A stretch of DNA of 64,000 nt from JAHJQZ01 sp963676075 (GCA_963676075.2 CAXXNZ010000026.1:17411-81410); one strand, 5' to 3'; shown: positions 1-8,719, counted from the first letter of the stretch. Numbers and translations are program-made. The notes: generated by a model from the sequence alone, not told the origin.

Positions 1-2
1 AC

Positions 3-215
3 ACGCGCTTTAGAGATCGTCTCGACATCGCCCGCGCCGGGGGCGAAATCGCTACGGACACCGATACGCGCGCCGTCGCCGACATGCTCGCGGCTCTTCA
101 GCATTCGCTGGCATTGCGCGCCCGCGCCGGCACCGGACGCGCTGAGCTCAACCGGATCGCCAACGCCACGATCGCACTGATCTTCAAGACGATTGCGCCC
201 GGCACGAAGGACTGA
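3..215 (+). CDS. TetR-family regulator, C-terminal fragment (cut by window edge)
   Basis: The frame is open from the window edge to a TGA at 213-215 and gives about 70 residues. The stretch around ATDTDTRAVADMLAAL, followed by an amphipathic helix, resembles the last helices of TetR/AcrR C-terminal domains, where a 'DTDxxAxAxxL' pattern is common. The DNA-binding half lies outside the window, so the assignment rests only on this C-terminal resemblance. The EamA transporter 200 bp downstream on the same strand could be a target, but that is inference. Confidence 0.5.
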   Translation, partial: TRFRDRLDIARAGGEIATDTDTRAVADMLAALQHSLALRARAGTGRAELNRIANATIALIFKTIAPGTKD

Positions 216-421
216 CGCATCGGGGCACTCACACTTGCCCTTGCGCGCCAACCTGTTAGGCTCAGCTTGCCTATCCATGTGCGGCTAGGGGTCCGCTGCG
301 ACACGCAGGCTGGTCCGAGCGCCGTTATGAGCCGTCAGGCAGACACCCGAGGACGAAAAGGCCAGAGGGGATGGACGGGGCGCGATGAAACGCGTCTTCA
401 CGTCTTGCTCTGGAGTTGAAC

Positions 422-1279
422 ATGTCTGCCTTCGGTCTTGCGCTGGTTCTTGCCGCAGCCTTCTGCCACGCCACCTGGAATGTCTTCGTCAAACGCATCA
501 ATGGCGGGCCGGAGCTGATCTGGTTGTTCTCGCTGGTTTCGAGCGTGATCTATCTGCCATTGGCAATCGGCGTCTTCGTCGTTGCACGACCCCAGTTCGG
601 CCTTTGGGAGATCGTTTTCATCCTCGGCAGTTCGCTGCTGCATCTCGTGTATTTCACCCTGCTGCAGATCGGCTACCGCAAGGGCGACCTGTCTTTGGTC
701 TACCCCACCGCCCGCGCCACCGGACCGATGTTGTCGACGGCGTTCGCGGTGCTGCTTCTCGGCGAGGCGATTACTGCCCAGATGGCCGCCGGCGCGGGCG
801 TCATCATTTTCGGCATCTTCATGCTGACCGGCGGGTTCCGGCGGGGGGCAAAACCGCTCTCGGCCTCGCTGGCCTTCGGCATCGGCGTCGGCGGGGTGAT
901 CGGCTCCTACACCGCCTGGGACGCCTATGCCGTTTCGGTGCTGATGGTGCCGCCACTGCTGCTCGATTATGTCTCGAGCCTCGGGCGCACAGTGGTCCTG
1001 GCGCCATACGCAGCGAAGCGGCGCGAATTGATCCGCCGGCATTGGTCGGAACATCGGCTCGGCGTCATCCTGATCGCGGTGTTCAACCCGCTGGCCTACA
1101 TCCTGGTTCTCACCGCCCTGACCTTCACCCCCGTCGCCTTCGTGGCGCCGACCCGCGAGGTCTCGGTGCTGCTGACAGTTCTCGCCGGCTCGCTGCTGCT
1201 CGGCGAGGGTCACCTCAAGGCGCGGCTCGGCTGGGCCGTGGTGGTGCTATCCGGCATGGGATTGCTGGTCACTGGCTAG
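422..1279 (+). CDS. EamA/DMT-superfamily transporter
   Basis: This is a 285-residue integral membrane protein with about ten hydrophobic segments arranged as two EamA repeats, the usual size and layout of drug/metabolite transporters in the inner membrane. The start used is ATG 422, six bases after a GGAG; a TTG at 416 in the same frame is an alternative. The family exports amino acids, nucleobases or other small metabolites, and the substrate cannot be read from the sequence. The gene stands alone, followed by a palindromic repeat and a convergent methyltransferase gene. A second EamA gene from a different subgroup lies 0.8 kb away on the other strand. Confidence 0.85.
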   Translation: MSAFGLALVLAAAFCHATWNVFVKRINGGPELIWLFSLVSSVIYLPLAIGVFVVARPQFGLWEIVFILGSSLLHLVYFTLLQIGYRKGDLSLVYPTARATGPMLSTAFAVLLLGEAITAQMAAGAGVIIFGIFMLTGGFRRGAKPLSASLAFGIGVGGVIGSYTAWDAYAVSVLMVPPLLLDYVSSLGRTVVLAPYAAKRRELIRRHWSEHRLGVILIAVFNPLAYILVLTALTFTPVAFVAPTREVSVLLTVLAGSLLLGEGHLKARLGWAVVVLSGMGLLVTG

Positions 1280-1325
1280 AGCATTTTCAGCAAAAGTGGG
1301 AACCGGTTTTGCGGTTCGAAAATGC
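1279..1325. repeat. Short palindromic intergenic element
   Basis: The element is bounded by GCATTTTC (1281-1288) and its exact inverse GAAAATGC (1318-1325), with AACCGGTT inside. It starts on the stop codon of the EamA gene. It resembles the 'GAGCATTTTC...AACCGGTTTT...GAAAATGC' intergenic elements that are very common in Hyphomicrobiales genomes. It may also act as a bidirectional transcript end between the two convergent genes. Confidence 0.6.
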
Positions 1326-1350
1326 GATAGAACAAACGATCCAGGTCCGC

Positions 1351-2064
1351 CTACCAGATGTAGGGAAACAGGCGATAGCGGGTCTTTTCCGCGAACTCGG
1401 CATAGCCGGGCAGATCGGCCTTAAGCGCCTCGTCCTCTTTGGCGGTGCGCCAGATGAAGGCGAGCACCAGGACCGCCATTGGCACAAGCGCCATGCCCGA
1501 GCCGAGCATCAGCGCCGTGAGGGGGAAACCGATGATCGAGCCGAAATACATCGGGTGCCTGACGAAACGATAGGGTCCAGTGGTGATGACGGTATGATCG
1601 CGATCGCGCTGCACGCGATGGATGCGTTCGGCGTGGCGGTTGACGATCAATGTCCAGGTGGTCAGCACCGAGCCGACCAGGAACAGCGCCGCACCGACGG
1701 AGGCCCAGGACGACGGCAGCGGCAGCCAGTGGAAACGACCACCATCGAACCCGCCGACAAGCGGATAGATGAGGACCATCGGCATATAAATTCGGTCGAA
1801 GGTCCGGTCGAACGGCTGACGCTGGTCAGATGTGTTGCGCTCGCGTGCCTCGAGCACCGACGGATTGGTGAACTGAACGATAGTCGTCCCGAGAACGGAC
1901 AGAAACAGGAAAACCGCTGCATGGGCCCAGGCCTGCGGCCAGTCCAGCCGGAAGGCGCCGAGAAAGGCGATGGCCGGGTAGACGGCGGAATTGATCGCGG
2001 AACGCATGATCCGTGCCGCTGGCGACAGCGCGCGCGACGAGGTGGAAGACCCGGGATTGCTCAC
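1351..2064 (-). CDS. Isoprenylcysteine carboxyl methyltransferase-like membrane protein
   Basis: This 237-residue protein has several membrane segments and the C-terminal signature of the ICMT/phospholipid methyltransferase group: 'GPYRFVRHPMYFG' followed by a hydrophobic stretch and 'EDEALKADLPGYAEFAEKT'. In this family that region binds S-adenosylmethionine at the membrane. The start chosen is GTG 2064, whose GTGA overlaps the stop of the upstream EamA gene and suggests translational coupling; ATG 2007 is an alternative. Bacterial members methylate varied lipids or small molecules, so no substrate is claimed. Confidence 0.75.
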   Translation of the reverse strand: MSNPGSSTSSRALSPAARIMRSAINSAVYPAIAFLGAFRLDWPQAWAHAAVFLFLSVLGTTIVQFTNPSVLEARERNTSDQRQPFDRTFDRIYMPMVLIYPLVGGFDGGRFHWLPLPSSWASVGAALFLVGSVLTTWTLIVNRHAERIHRVQRDRDHTVITTGPYRFVRHPMYFGSIIGFPLTALMLGSGMALVPMAVLVLAFIWRTAKEDEALKADLPGYAEFAEKTRYRLFPYIW

Positions 2065-2999
2065 CCCATGCGCGCTTGCCGGCGCTCGGCGGCCAGTTTG
2101 CGTTCGCGCCACCAGATGTAGATGCCTGAACCGATGACGATCGGGGTGCCGATATAGATGCTGACGCCCGGCGGCTGGGCGAAGATCAGCCAGCTGGTCA
2201 CGGACATGAAGATGACCTGCGGATAAATGAACGGCGACAGGATGGAGGCATCGGCGAAGCGGTAGGCGATGGTCAGGAAGGTGTGGCCAACCAGCCCGCC
2301 AAGCCCGATCGACAACAGCAGCACCCAATCGAGCGCGCCCGTCGGCCAGACCCAATCCCACAAGGCGAAGGGGATGAGCCCAATCGTCGGGATCAGCGCG
2401 ACATAGAGCTGCTGGACCTGGGTGGAATCCACCCCCGCCAGCATGCGGTTTGAGATGTTGAACAGCGCATAGCTGATCGCCATGGCGATCGACAGGAAGA
2501 TGGCCGGATGGAATTCCGTCCCGCCCGGCTGGATGATGATCACGACACCGAAAAAGCCGACAAGAATGGCGAGCCAGCGCCGCCAGCCGACCTGTTCGCC
2601 GAGCAGCGGGATCGACAGCACGCTGACCACGATCGGCGCCGCGAACAGCAGCGAACCGGTGATGGTCAGCGGCAGGTATTTCATCGCCATGAAGTTGAAC
2701 GCCGTCGTACCGAGAAGCGCTAGGGCCCGGAACACTTCAAGCTTGATGCTCTGCGTCTTGAAGGCGCGCTTGCCGTAAACCGGCACCAGCCAGGCCAGCA
2801 TGACCGCGAGCTGGGTGGCGTAGCGGACAAAGACCACCTGCATCGAAGGATAGCCGTTGACGACCAGCCATTTTGCATTGGTGTCGAGCACGGCGAAGAT
2901 CAGCGCTGCGGTGATCACCAGACCGATTCCGAGAACCAGCCTGTCCTCACGCGGCTTGACGGCAACGCCCGGCCTATGGCCGGGGTCTGATGTATCCAT
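2061..2999 (-). CDS. EamA/DMT-superfamily transporter
   Basis: About 312 residues with ten predicted membrane helices in two EamA repeats and a short hydrophilic N-terminus. It belongs to the RhaT/S-adenosylmethionine-transporter-like subgroup common in alphaproteobacteria ('KWLVVNGYPSMQVVFVRY' near the first helix). The start is taken at ATG 2999; a GTG at 3056 extends the frame by 19 residues, and neither has a convincing ribosome-binding site. The stop overlaps the start of the methyltransferase by four bases, so the two are probably one transcript. Substrate unknown. Confidence 0.8.
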   Translation of the reverse strand: MDTSDPGHRPGVAVKPREDRLVLGIGLVITAALIFAVLDTNAKWLVVNGYPSMQVVFVRYATQLAVMLAWLVPVYGKRAFKTQSIKLEVFRALALLGTTAFNFMAMKYLPLTITGSLLFAAPIVVSVLSIPLLGEQVGWRRWLAILVGFFGVVIIIQPGGTEFHPAIFLSIAMAISYALFNISNRMLAGVDSTQVQQLYVALIPTIGLIPFALWDWVWPTGALDWVLLLSIGLGGLVGHTFLTIAYRFADASILSPFIYPQVIFMSVTSWLIFAQPPGVSIYIGTPIVIGSGIYIWWRERKLAAERRQARMG

Positions 3000-3127
3000 G
3001 GGAGTGTCTTTGCGCTGGGCGAGGGATAAGGAAGCGCAGAGAGTGCGCACCAGCACGTTTCTACGTCAAGATGGTCAAGTTTTCGCGGCTGTGGTCATTG
3101 GCTGCACCTGCGACAGCGGTTCACCCC

Positions 3128-3556
3128 TCAGTGAGGCCAGTCGCCGTCCGGTTTGTTCGCCACATCTGCAAGATTGCTAGGACGCGTTACCGCGGTTTCG
3201 GCGGCTACTGCAAGGATTTGGCGGCCTTCGACAGCGATCTCGACAATTTCGCCGCCGGCTTCCTTCCGACGTCGTATCGGCCAGCCGGCGCCTGAGGCCA
3301 GGGTTGCGAGCCGGCTCGCCGGCAGCGGCGATGCAATGGCAACCGCAGCCTTGCAGTTATCGTCCGAGAACGGATGAACGTCGGCGCCGTGCCGGTTGAG
3401 CGTATCATGGTAGAGTTCGAGCGCATGACCGTCCGGCACAAGCACGATCCAGGCGTCGGAAAGCGGCGGCAGCGGCAAAGCTTCGCCACCGACAAGCTCT
3501 GCAATAACTGCAGCAGCAGCTTCGGGATTGCGTAGTCTGAAAATGTAATCTTTCAT
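3128..3556 (-). CDS. Conserved-looking hypothetical protein
   Basis: 142 residues starting at ATG 3556, preceded by an AGGA about ten bases upstream. It is soluble, with no signal peptide or membrane segment. It begins MKDYIFRLRNPEA and has a possible beta-alpha-beta pattern ('SDAWIVLVPDGHALELY'). I do not recognise the family. Codon use matches neighbouring genes and the opposite strand offers nothing better, so it is likely a real gene. Confidence 0.5.
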   Translation of the reverse strand: MKDYIFRLRNPEAAAAVIAELVGGEALPLPPLSDAWIVLVPDGHALELYHDTLNRHGADVHPFSDDNCKAAVAIASPLPASRLATLASGAGWPIRRRKEAGGEIVEIAVEGRQILAVAAETAVTRPSNLADVANKPDGDWPH

Positions 3557-3796
3557 GGCCGAATATTTCCTGGCGTCAAACAAACAATGAACGACTCAAT
3601 ACCAAGTAAATTGGCGCGCAGACTGTTCGAGTTGGCGCCGCGATCCAAGCGTGATCGCGAAAAAGTGAGCGCTTTGTCAGACAAATAACACGTAACGCCA
3701 GTCGCCGCCATTGTCCTTCCCGCTTCACTCGCCTCTTGACAGGACCTGCGGTTCGGGGTTCCTCGACCGCCATCCCCCTCGCGTCCAGGATCGACC

Positions 3797-4996
3797 ATGT
3801 TGAGCCCGCATATCGCCGAAACCATCCGCTCGCTTGCCGAAAGCCGGCCCGAGCGCAGTTTCTATGTCTATGACACCTCGGTCATGACGGGGAAAATCGA
3901 GACCTTGCGCGCCCGCATGCCCGAGGGCGTGGCGGTCTATTACGCCATGAAGGCCAACCCCCATATCGCCTTTCTGGAAGCGGCTCGCCGAGCCGGTGTC
4001 GAGGGCATCGAGATCGCCTCGATCGGCGAAGGCAAGAAGGCCATCGAGGCAGGTTTTGCGCCGGGACAGATCATCTTCACCGGCCCGGGCAAGTCGCCCG
4101 AGGAACTGGAATGGAGCGTTTCGGTCGGCATCCGCACCATTCACATCGAATCCCTGACCGAGGCCTATCGGCTCGACGCCATCGCCAAGGCCGCAGGCCG
4201 TGTGCAGGACATCCTGGTGCGGGTCAATCCGAATTTCCACGTCCACGGGGCGCAGGCGAACTTCTCCGGCGACAGTTCCAAGCTCGGCATGGACGAGCAC
4301 AAGTTCCGCGAGGCCCTGCCGGAGATCCTGGCACTCGAAGGACTGAACTTCCTGGGACTGCATGTTTATTCGGCTTCGGGCGTCCTGAACGTCGACGACC
4401 TGATCCAGAATTGCGAACTTGTGTTCAAGCTCGCCAGCGAGGTCGAGAACCAGTACCAGGGCGTCACCTGCCCGATTATCGATTTCGGCGGTGGCTTCGG
4501 TATCGACTATCTTGAGCAGGGGCGCGATTTCTCGCCCGAGCCCTATGCCGAAAAGCTTTCGGCCCTGATCGCCCGTTTCGAGTTTCAGGGACGCCGGTTC
4601 GTTCTCGAACTCGGACGCTATCTCACAGCCGACAGCGGCTGGTACGCCACAGAGATTCTCGACATCAAGGATTCGCTCGGCAAGAAGCAGGTGATCTGCG
4701 CCGGCGGCTCACACCATTTCCGCCGCCCGGCAGCGCTCGGTATCAACCATCCGGTCTCGATCGTCGCCATGGAGCGTCCAAAGGTCTTCGCGGCCCAGGA
4801 CAACGTCGACAAGGAAAACATCTTCATCGGCGGCCCGTTGTGCAACACCGCCGATCGCCTGTCGGCCCGCGACCTTTTCATAGAACATGCCGAGATCGGC
4901 GACATGGCGGTGTTCGAGCTGGCCGGCGCCTATGGCTATTCGATGAGCCATCTCGAATTTTTGAGCCACGCCCACCCACCAGAGATCGTCATTTAG
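3797..4996 (+). CDS. Fold-type III PLP-dependent decarboxylase (ornithine/diaminopimelate type)
   Basis: 399 residues with the alanine-racemase-fold decarboxylase layout: the PLP lysine in YYAMKANPH (Lys52), 'LGLHVYSASG', the phosphate-binding glycine loop 'DFGGGFGIDY', 'ELGRYLTADSGWYATEI', and a C-terminal 'GPLCNTADRL' carrying the active-site cysteine typical of the family. The usual diaminopimelate signature is replaced by AGGSHHFRRPAALG, so this is probably not LysA but a paralogue of the BtrK/siderophore or ornithine type. It would decarboxylate a basic or diamino acid in the cytoplasm. It stands alone, with no biosynthetic partners nearby, so the substrate is open. Confidence 0.75.
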   Translation: MLSPHIAETIRSLAESRPERSFYVYDTSVMTGKIETLRARMPEGVAVYYAMKANPHIAFLEAARRAGVEGIEIASIGEGKKAIEAGFAPGQIIFTGPGKSPEELEWSVSVGIRTIHIESLTEAYRLDAIAKAAGRVQDILVRVNPNFHVHGAQANFSGDSSKLGMDEHKFREALPEILALEGLNFLGLHVYSASGVLNVDDLIQNCELVFKLASEVENQYQGVTCPIIDFGGGFGIDYLEQGRDFSPEPYAEKLSALIARFEFQGRRFVLELGRYLTADSGWYATEILDIKDSLGKKQVICAGGSHHFRRPAALGINHPVSIVAMERPKVFAAQDNVDKENIFIGGPLCNTADRLSARDLFIEHAEIGDMAVFELAGAYGYSMSHLEFLSHAHPPEIVI

Positions 4997-5048
4997 GGGG
5001 CGAGATCGGACACTTGGTGGCCTTGGAGCGGGAGAACCGTGAGCTGTG

Positions 5049-5453
5049 TCAGGCTGATGCAGACCCGGCGCGCGCCAACAGCAGTTTTTCGGCGATCTCC
5101 ATGGCCTCCTCGCGAGACGCGGTAAGCCGCATCGGGTAGCCCCAGAACTTGGCAAAGGCCGCACCGAAGGGCTTCATGACCATACGCTTGGCGGCACTCG
5201 GCTCGATCACGATCATCGCCAGCACGAGGGTTCGCAGTTCGGCCTTGTGCTTCTTCATCCACAGCACGGTGCGCTTCTTTTCTTCCTGGCTGTGCTCGTG
5301 CTCTTCGGTCGGCGCGTTATCGGTCAGGATCACGAACGGCGCGCCACGCGCAAAGCTCGCCTCCAGCACCTCGAAATCCTCGTCGTGGTCGTGATCGGGC
5401 TCTTCGTCATAGCTCATCCAGACGAACGGGAAGTTCGAGTTGTCCAAAGGCAT
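5049..5453 (-). CDS. STAS-like (SpoIIAA-type) hypothetical protein
   Basis: 134 residues from ATG 5453. The pattern 'PFVILTDNAP', 'RTVLWMKKHKAEL', 'AMIVIEPSAAKRMVMKPF...FWGYP' and a closing 'ASREEAMEIAEKLL' matches the layout of small STAS/SpoIIAA-like proteins whose last helix follows a 'TREEALxWA' motif. An acidic, histidine-rich stretch (PDHDHDEDFEV) near residue 20 is unusual. The role is unknown. It is divergent from an AraC-type regulator across a 125 bp gap, which suggests it may be that regulator's target. Confidence 0.55.
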   Translation of the reverse strand: MPLDNSNFPFVWMSYDEEPDHDHDEDFEVLEASFARGAPFVILTDNAPTEEHEHSQEEKKRTVLWMKKHKAELRTLVLAMIVIEPSAAKRMVMKPFGAAFAKFWGYPMRLTASREEAMEIAEKLLLARAGSASA

Positions 5454-5501
5454 GTACCCGCTCCTTGCGCATGTTGCTTGAGCCTTTACGCAATAGGCCA
5501 G

Positions 5502-5526
5502 TTGGCAAATGGCGTCATTGCAAAAT
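5502..5526. promoter_or_regulatory. Possible direct-repeat operator between divergent genes
   Basis: TTGGCAAAT (5502-5510) and TTGCAAAAT (5518-5526) form an imperfect direct repeat with 16 bp spacing between the STAS-like gene and the AraC gene. AraC proteins usually bind direct repeats, so this is a candidate site, but the match is short and could be chance. Confidence 0.2.
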
Positions 5527-5578
5527 CTGGACATTTTATGTTTCAATTCGGCCAAGATGGAAACTGCCGAGGCCTGTG

Positions 5579-6397
5579 ATGTATCTGGACGTCCGTAGCG
5601 ATTGGCTTTCCTATGTCGATGAGATTCCGCGCGCGCTCGTCGCCACCAACGCCGTCGCCAATCTCGAGGCGCTGGAACACTCACCACGGCATCACCATCA
5701 GAAAGCGCAACTGCTTTTCACCATTCGTGGCGTCATCAACTGCGAAGTTAAGGACGCCGTGTGGATCGTGCCGCCGCAATGCGCCGTGTGGATTCCCGGC
5801 GGGCAGTCCCACACCGTTTTCGGTTCAGGCGAGGTGGAGTGCATTTCCCTGTTCATCGAACCGCCTGAGTCCGCGAACCTGCCGAGCCAATGCTGCACGA
5901 TCACCGTGTCGAGCTTTTTTCGCCATTTGCTGATGCGGGCCAACGCGTTGCCGGAGCTCTATGACCTCGACGGCCCGGACGGCCGGATCGTGTCGGTTAT
6001 CTTCGATGAGCTGGCTGCGGCGGCGGTCGAAGACCTCCGCCTGCCGATCCCAAGCGATCCGCGCCTGAAAAAGCTCACCGACCTGTTGATCGCGGCGCCT
6101 GCGGATCATGCAAGTGTGGCGCAGTGGGCCTCCCGCGTCGCGCTCAGTGAGCGCAGCCTGAACCGTCTGCTGGCCGAACAGGTGGGCATGAGTTTCGGCC
6201 GCTGGCGCCGACAGCTGCATGTTGTCCTCGGCTTGCGGCAGCTGAGCGCCGGCCATACGGTCCAGGCGGTCGCCATGGATCTCGGCTATGAAAGCGCCTC
6301 CAGTTTCGTGACCATGTTCCGAAAAATGGTCGGCAAGCCGCCAAGCCGCTATCTGTTCGAGCGGCTCAGGCCTCAACCTGACGATCATGGCGAGTGA
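5579..6397 (+). CDS. AraC-family transcriptional regulator with cupin N-terminus
   Basis: 272 residues from ATG 5579. The N-terminal half is cupin-like ('HHHQKAQLLFTIRG', 'VWIVPPQCAVWIPGGQSHTV'), as in AraC regulators that sense small ligands. The C-terminal 100 residues hold the two helix-turn-helix units ('VAQWASRVALSERSLNRLL' and 'VQAVAMDLGYESASSFVTMFRKMVGKPPSRY'). An in-frame upstream extension is possible but lacks family resemblance. The gene is divergent from the STAS-like gene and upstream of the VOC, oxidoreductase and MaoC genes on the same strand, making it the obvious candidate local regulator. Confidence 0.9.
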   Translation: MYLDVRSDWLSYVDEIPRALVATNAVANLEALEHSPRHHHQKAQLLFTIRGVINCEVKDAVWIVPPQCAVWIPGGQSHTVFGSGEVECISLFIEPPESANLPSQCCTITVSSFFRHLLMRANALPELYDLDGPDGRIVSVIFDELAAAAVEDLRLPIPSDPRLKKLTDLLIAAPADHASVAQWASRVALSERSLNRLLAEQVGMSFGRWRRQLHVVLGLRQLSAGHTVQAVAMDLGYESASSFVTMFRKMVGKPPSRYLFERLRPQPDDHGE

Positions 6398-6451
6398 TGG
6401 CAGCCGCCGGGTTTCATCCTTGATCGCCGCATAGGGCATGGAACCGAAAAG

Positions 6452-6478
6452 CCCGTCCCCGGCTTGAACGGGGATGGG
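6452..6478 (+). terminator. Stem-loop after the AraC gene
   Basis: CCCGTCCCCG (6452-6461) pairs with CGGGGATGGG (6469-6478) over ten pairs, one of them G-U, around a seven-base loop. No T-run follows, so it may be a weak terminator or an RNA-stabilising hairpin. Confidence 0.45.
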
Positions 6479-6591
6479 ATCCGGTTTCGGATCATCCGAT
6501 GCGAAAACAAAAGACTGAAAGCGGCCCGGCGCTCCGCCTTGCACCTGTTTTGCTTTAACGATAATACAGGGAAGTCAACCCGGAGGAACAC

Positions 6592-7017
6592 ATGCAAAAG
6601 AAAATCATCAAGCAGATCGCCCATGTCTGCATTTTCGCCCGTGACATCGACGAAACAGCGGACTGGTACGAAAAGGTGCTGGGTTTCGAGAAGGTGTTCA
6701 ACTTCACCCGCGACGGCCGCGTGTTCGGCTATTATCTCGATGCCGGCGCCGCCACCCATGTCGAGGTGTTCGAGAATCCCAAGGCGGAATTTGCCGAGAC
6801 CAACCAGATCAATCACATCTGTTTTGAGGTTATGGACATGGATTTCACCATCGAACATGTCCGCTCGCTCGGCTACGAGGCCAAGGACAAATCAAAGGGG
6901 TGCGATGACACCTGGCAGAGCTGGATCACCGACCCGAATGGTGTGAAGATCGAGCTGTTCCAATACACGCCCGACAGTGCCCAGTTCGTCGGGCGCGATC
7001 GTGTGGCTCACTGGTAG
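6592..7017 (+). CDS. VOC-family (glyoxalase I-like) protein
   Basis: 141 residues with two beta-alpha-beta-beta-beta modules. Candidate metal ligands are His11, Glu58, His75 and Glu121, in the positions expected for a glyoxalase/dioxygenase-type metal site ('IAHVCIFARD', 'HVEVFENP', 'INHICFEV', 'GVKIELFQY'). It has a good ribosome-binding site (GGAGG, 6-7 bases upstream). The stop is 12 bases before the Gfo/Idh/MocA oxidoreductase, so the two are co-transcribed. The family includes lyases, isomerases and ring-cleaving dioxygenases, and the neighbours suggest carbohydrate or polyol catabolism, but the reaction is not known. Confidence 0.85.
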   Translation: MQKKIIKQIAHVCIFARDIDETADWYEKVLGFEKVFNFTRDGRVFGYYLDAGAATHVEVFENPKAEFAETNQINHICFEVMDMDFTIEHVRSLGYEAKDKSKGCDDTWQSWITDPNGVKIELFQYTPDSAQFVGRDRVAHW

Positions 7018-7029
7018 GACGCTCACAAC

Positions 7030-8133
7030 ATGGCTCAGCCCATCAAGACCGGCATCATCGGCTGCGGCAACATCAGCCCGGCCTATCTCAATAGCATTCG
7101 GCGGCTCGAAGACATCGAGGTTGTCGCCTGTGCCGATCTGCGGTCGGAACGGGCCGACGCCAAGGCGGAAGAGTTCGGCATCATTTCGCAGCCCGTTGCC
7201 GATCTTCTCGCCGATCCCGAGATCGGCATCGTCCTTAATCTGACGACACCGCAGGACCATACCGAGGTCAATCGCCAGATCCTCAATGCCGGCAAGCATG
7301 CCCATGCCGAAAAGCCTTTCGGACTGAACCGCGAGGAAGGCCAAGCAACCCTGGCGCTGGCGAAGTCCAAGGGGCTGCTCGTCGGCTCGGCGCCCGACAC
7401 CTTCCTCGGCGGCGGTCTGCAGACCTGCCGCAAGCTGATCGATGACAACTGGATCGGGCGGCCCGTCGCCGGTACTGCCGTCATGGCCTGCCCCGGCCAC
7501 GAAAGCTGGCACCCCAATCCCGGTTTCTACTATCTCACCGGTGGCGGCCCGGTCTTCGACATGGCGCCCTATTACATCACCGCCCTTGTCCACCTGATTG
7601 GACCGATCACGCGCGTCACCGCCATGGCCAGCCGTCCACATGACGTCCGCATCGCCACGTCCGAGGCTGCTTTCGGCAGGGAACTGCCGGTCGAAATCGA
7701 CACCCACACCGCCGGCGTACTCGAATTTGCCAATGGCGCCATCGTCACGCTGGTGATGAGCTTCGATGTCAGGAAGCATTCCTCGAACCCGATCGAGATC
7801 CATGGCACCGAAGGCAGTCTGAAAGTGCCGGATCCGAACACGTTCGGCGGCGAGGTGTTTGTGGCAAGGCGTGAGCACACTGAGTGGCAGAACGTGCCGC
7901 TGGTTTTCCCGCATACCGACAATTTCCGCGGCATCGGCGCCGCCGATCTCGCCGTGGCTCTGAGGCAGAACCGGCCCAACCGTGCGTCGGGCGAGCTGGC
8001 CTATCATGTCCTCGACGTCATGTGCGCGCTCGACGAGTCCGCCCATCAGGGCAGGCACATCACCATCGAAAGCGCCCCGGCCCAACCGGCACCGCTGCCG
8101 ATGGGGCTGATCGAAGGCAGGTTGGAAGTTTAG
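7030..8133 (+). CDS. Gfo/Idh/MocA-family NAD(P)-dependent oxidoreductase
   Basis: 367 residues. The N-terminal Rossmann domain shows GCGNIS at residues 11-16 and the family EKP motif at 94-96, whose lysine is catalytic. The C-terminal alpha/beta domain contains 'GGGPVFDMAPYYITALVHLIG'. Members oxidise or reduce sugars, inositols and related polyols in the cytoplasm. It follows the VOC gene closely and is followed by a strong hairpin and two MaoC genes. The substrate cannot be deduced. Confidence 0.9.
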   Translation: MAQPIKTGIIGCGNISPAYLNSIRRLEDIEVVACADLRSERADAKAEEFGIISQPVADLLADPEIGIVLNLTTPQDHTEVNRQILNAGKHAHAEKPFGLNREEGQATLALAKSKGLLVGSAPDTFLGGGLQTCRKLIDDNWIGRPVAGTAVMACPGHESWHPNPGFYYLTGGGPVFDMAPYYITALVHLIGPITRVTAMASRPHDVRIATSEAAFGRELPVEIDTHTAGVLEFANGAIVTLVMSFDVRKHSSNPIEIHGTEGSLKVPDPNTFGGEVFVARREHTEWQNVPLVFPHTDNFRGIGAADLAVALRQNRPNRASGELAYHVLDVMCALDESAHQGRHITIESAPAQPAPLPMGLIEGRLEV

Positions 8134-8168
8134 CAAGGGTTGGGGCGGGATTACCCGCCCTCACCTTG
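8134..8168 (+). terminator. Strong stem-loop between the oxidoreductase and MaoC genes
   Basis: GGGCGGG (8143-8149) and CCCGCCC (8154-8160) form a perfect stem with an ATTA loop, and an outer CAAGG/CCTTG pair (8134-8138, 8164-8168) adds a second stem. It begins one base after the stop codon. There is no T-run, so it may attenuate rather than end transcription before the MaoC pair. Confidence 0.5.
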
Positions 8169-8221
8169 CCAATTCCGGTCCGGCCCGGCACAGTCCGGCC
8201 ACATCCGAACCTGACGAGTCC

Positions 8222-8719
8222 ATGAACGATATTTCCGTCAACCCGGTCACCAAGGACCGGCTGCATTTCGAGGATCTCGAAGTGGGGCAGAGCTTTGCGC
8301 TGCCGCGCCGCACTGTTACGCGGCAGATGATCCTCGATTTCGCCCATCAGTACGATCCGCTTCCCTTCCATGTCGACGAAAAGGCGGCCAAGGCCTCATT
8401 GCTCGGCGGTCTTGCCGCTTCGGGCTGGCAAACGGCGGCAATGAGCCTACGAATGGCGGTCGACGTGTTCCTGTCGCGGGCCGCCTCGATGGGTGGGCTC
8501 GGGTTCACCGACCTCAGATGGCACCGGCCGGTTTTTGTCGATGACACCATCAGCGGCAAGGTGACCATCGTCGGTTTGCGTCCGTCCGAGGGCCGACCGG
8601 ACTGGGGCATCGTCACGCTGGAGTTCGACATCCGCAATCACAAGCACCAGCAGGTGCTGTCGATGCGCTTGGCCAATCTGATCGAGCGGCGCGGCACCAG
8701 TTCGGGAGCCATGTCATGA
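8222..8719 (+). CDS. MaoC-family hot-dog dehydratase/hydratase
   Basis: 165 residues with a single hot-dog domain. The hydratase motif is visible as Y44-D45-P46 ... H50-V51-D52 followed by 'GGLAASGWQTAAMSLRM'; Asp45 and His50 would be the catalytic pair of an R-specific enoyl-CoA hydratase. The stop overlaps the start of the next MaoC gene by four bases (ATGA), so the two are translationally coupled and may form a heterodimer. The acyl-CoA substrate is unknown. Confidence 0.85.
   Translation: MNDISVNPVTKDRLHFEDLEVGQSFALPRRTVTRQMILDFAHQYDPLPFHVDEKAAKASLLGGLAASGWQTAAMSLRMAVDVFLSRAASMGGLGFTDLRWHRPVFVDDTISGKVTIVGLRPSEGRPDWGIVTLEFDIRNHKHQQVLSMRLANLIERRGTSSGAMS

Noticed and set aside
385..2121. 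A 578-codon open frame on the + strand.
   Set aside because: It runs out of frame through the EamA gene and antisense to the methyltransferase; the composition is Arg/Ala/Gly-rich with no domain. An artefact of high GC.
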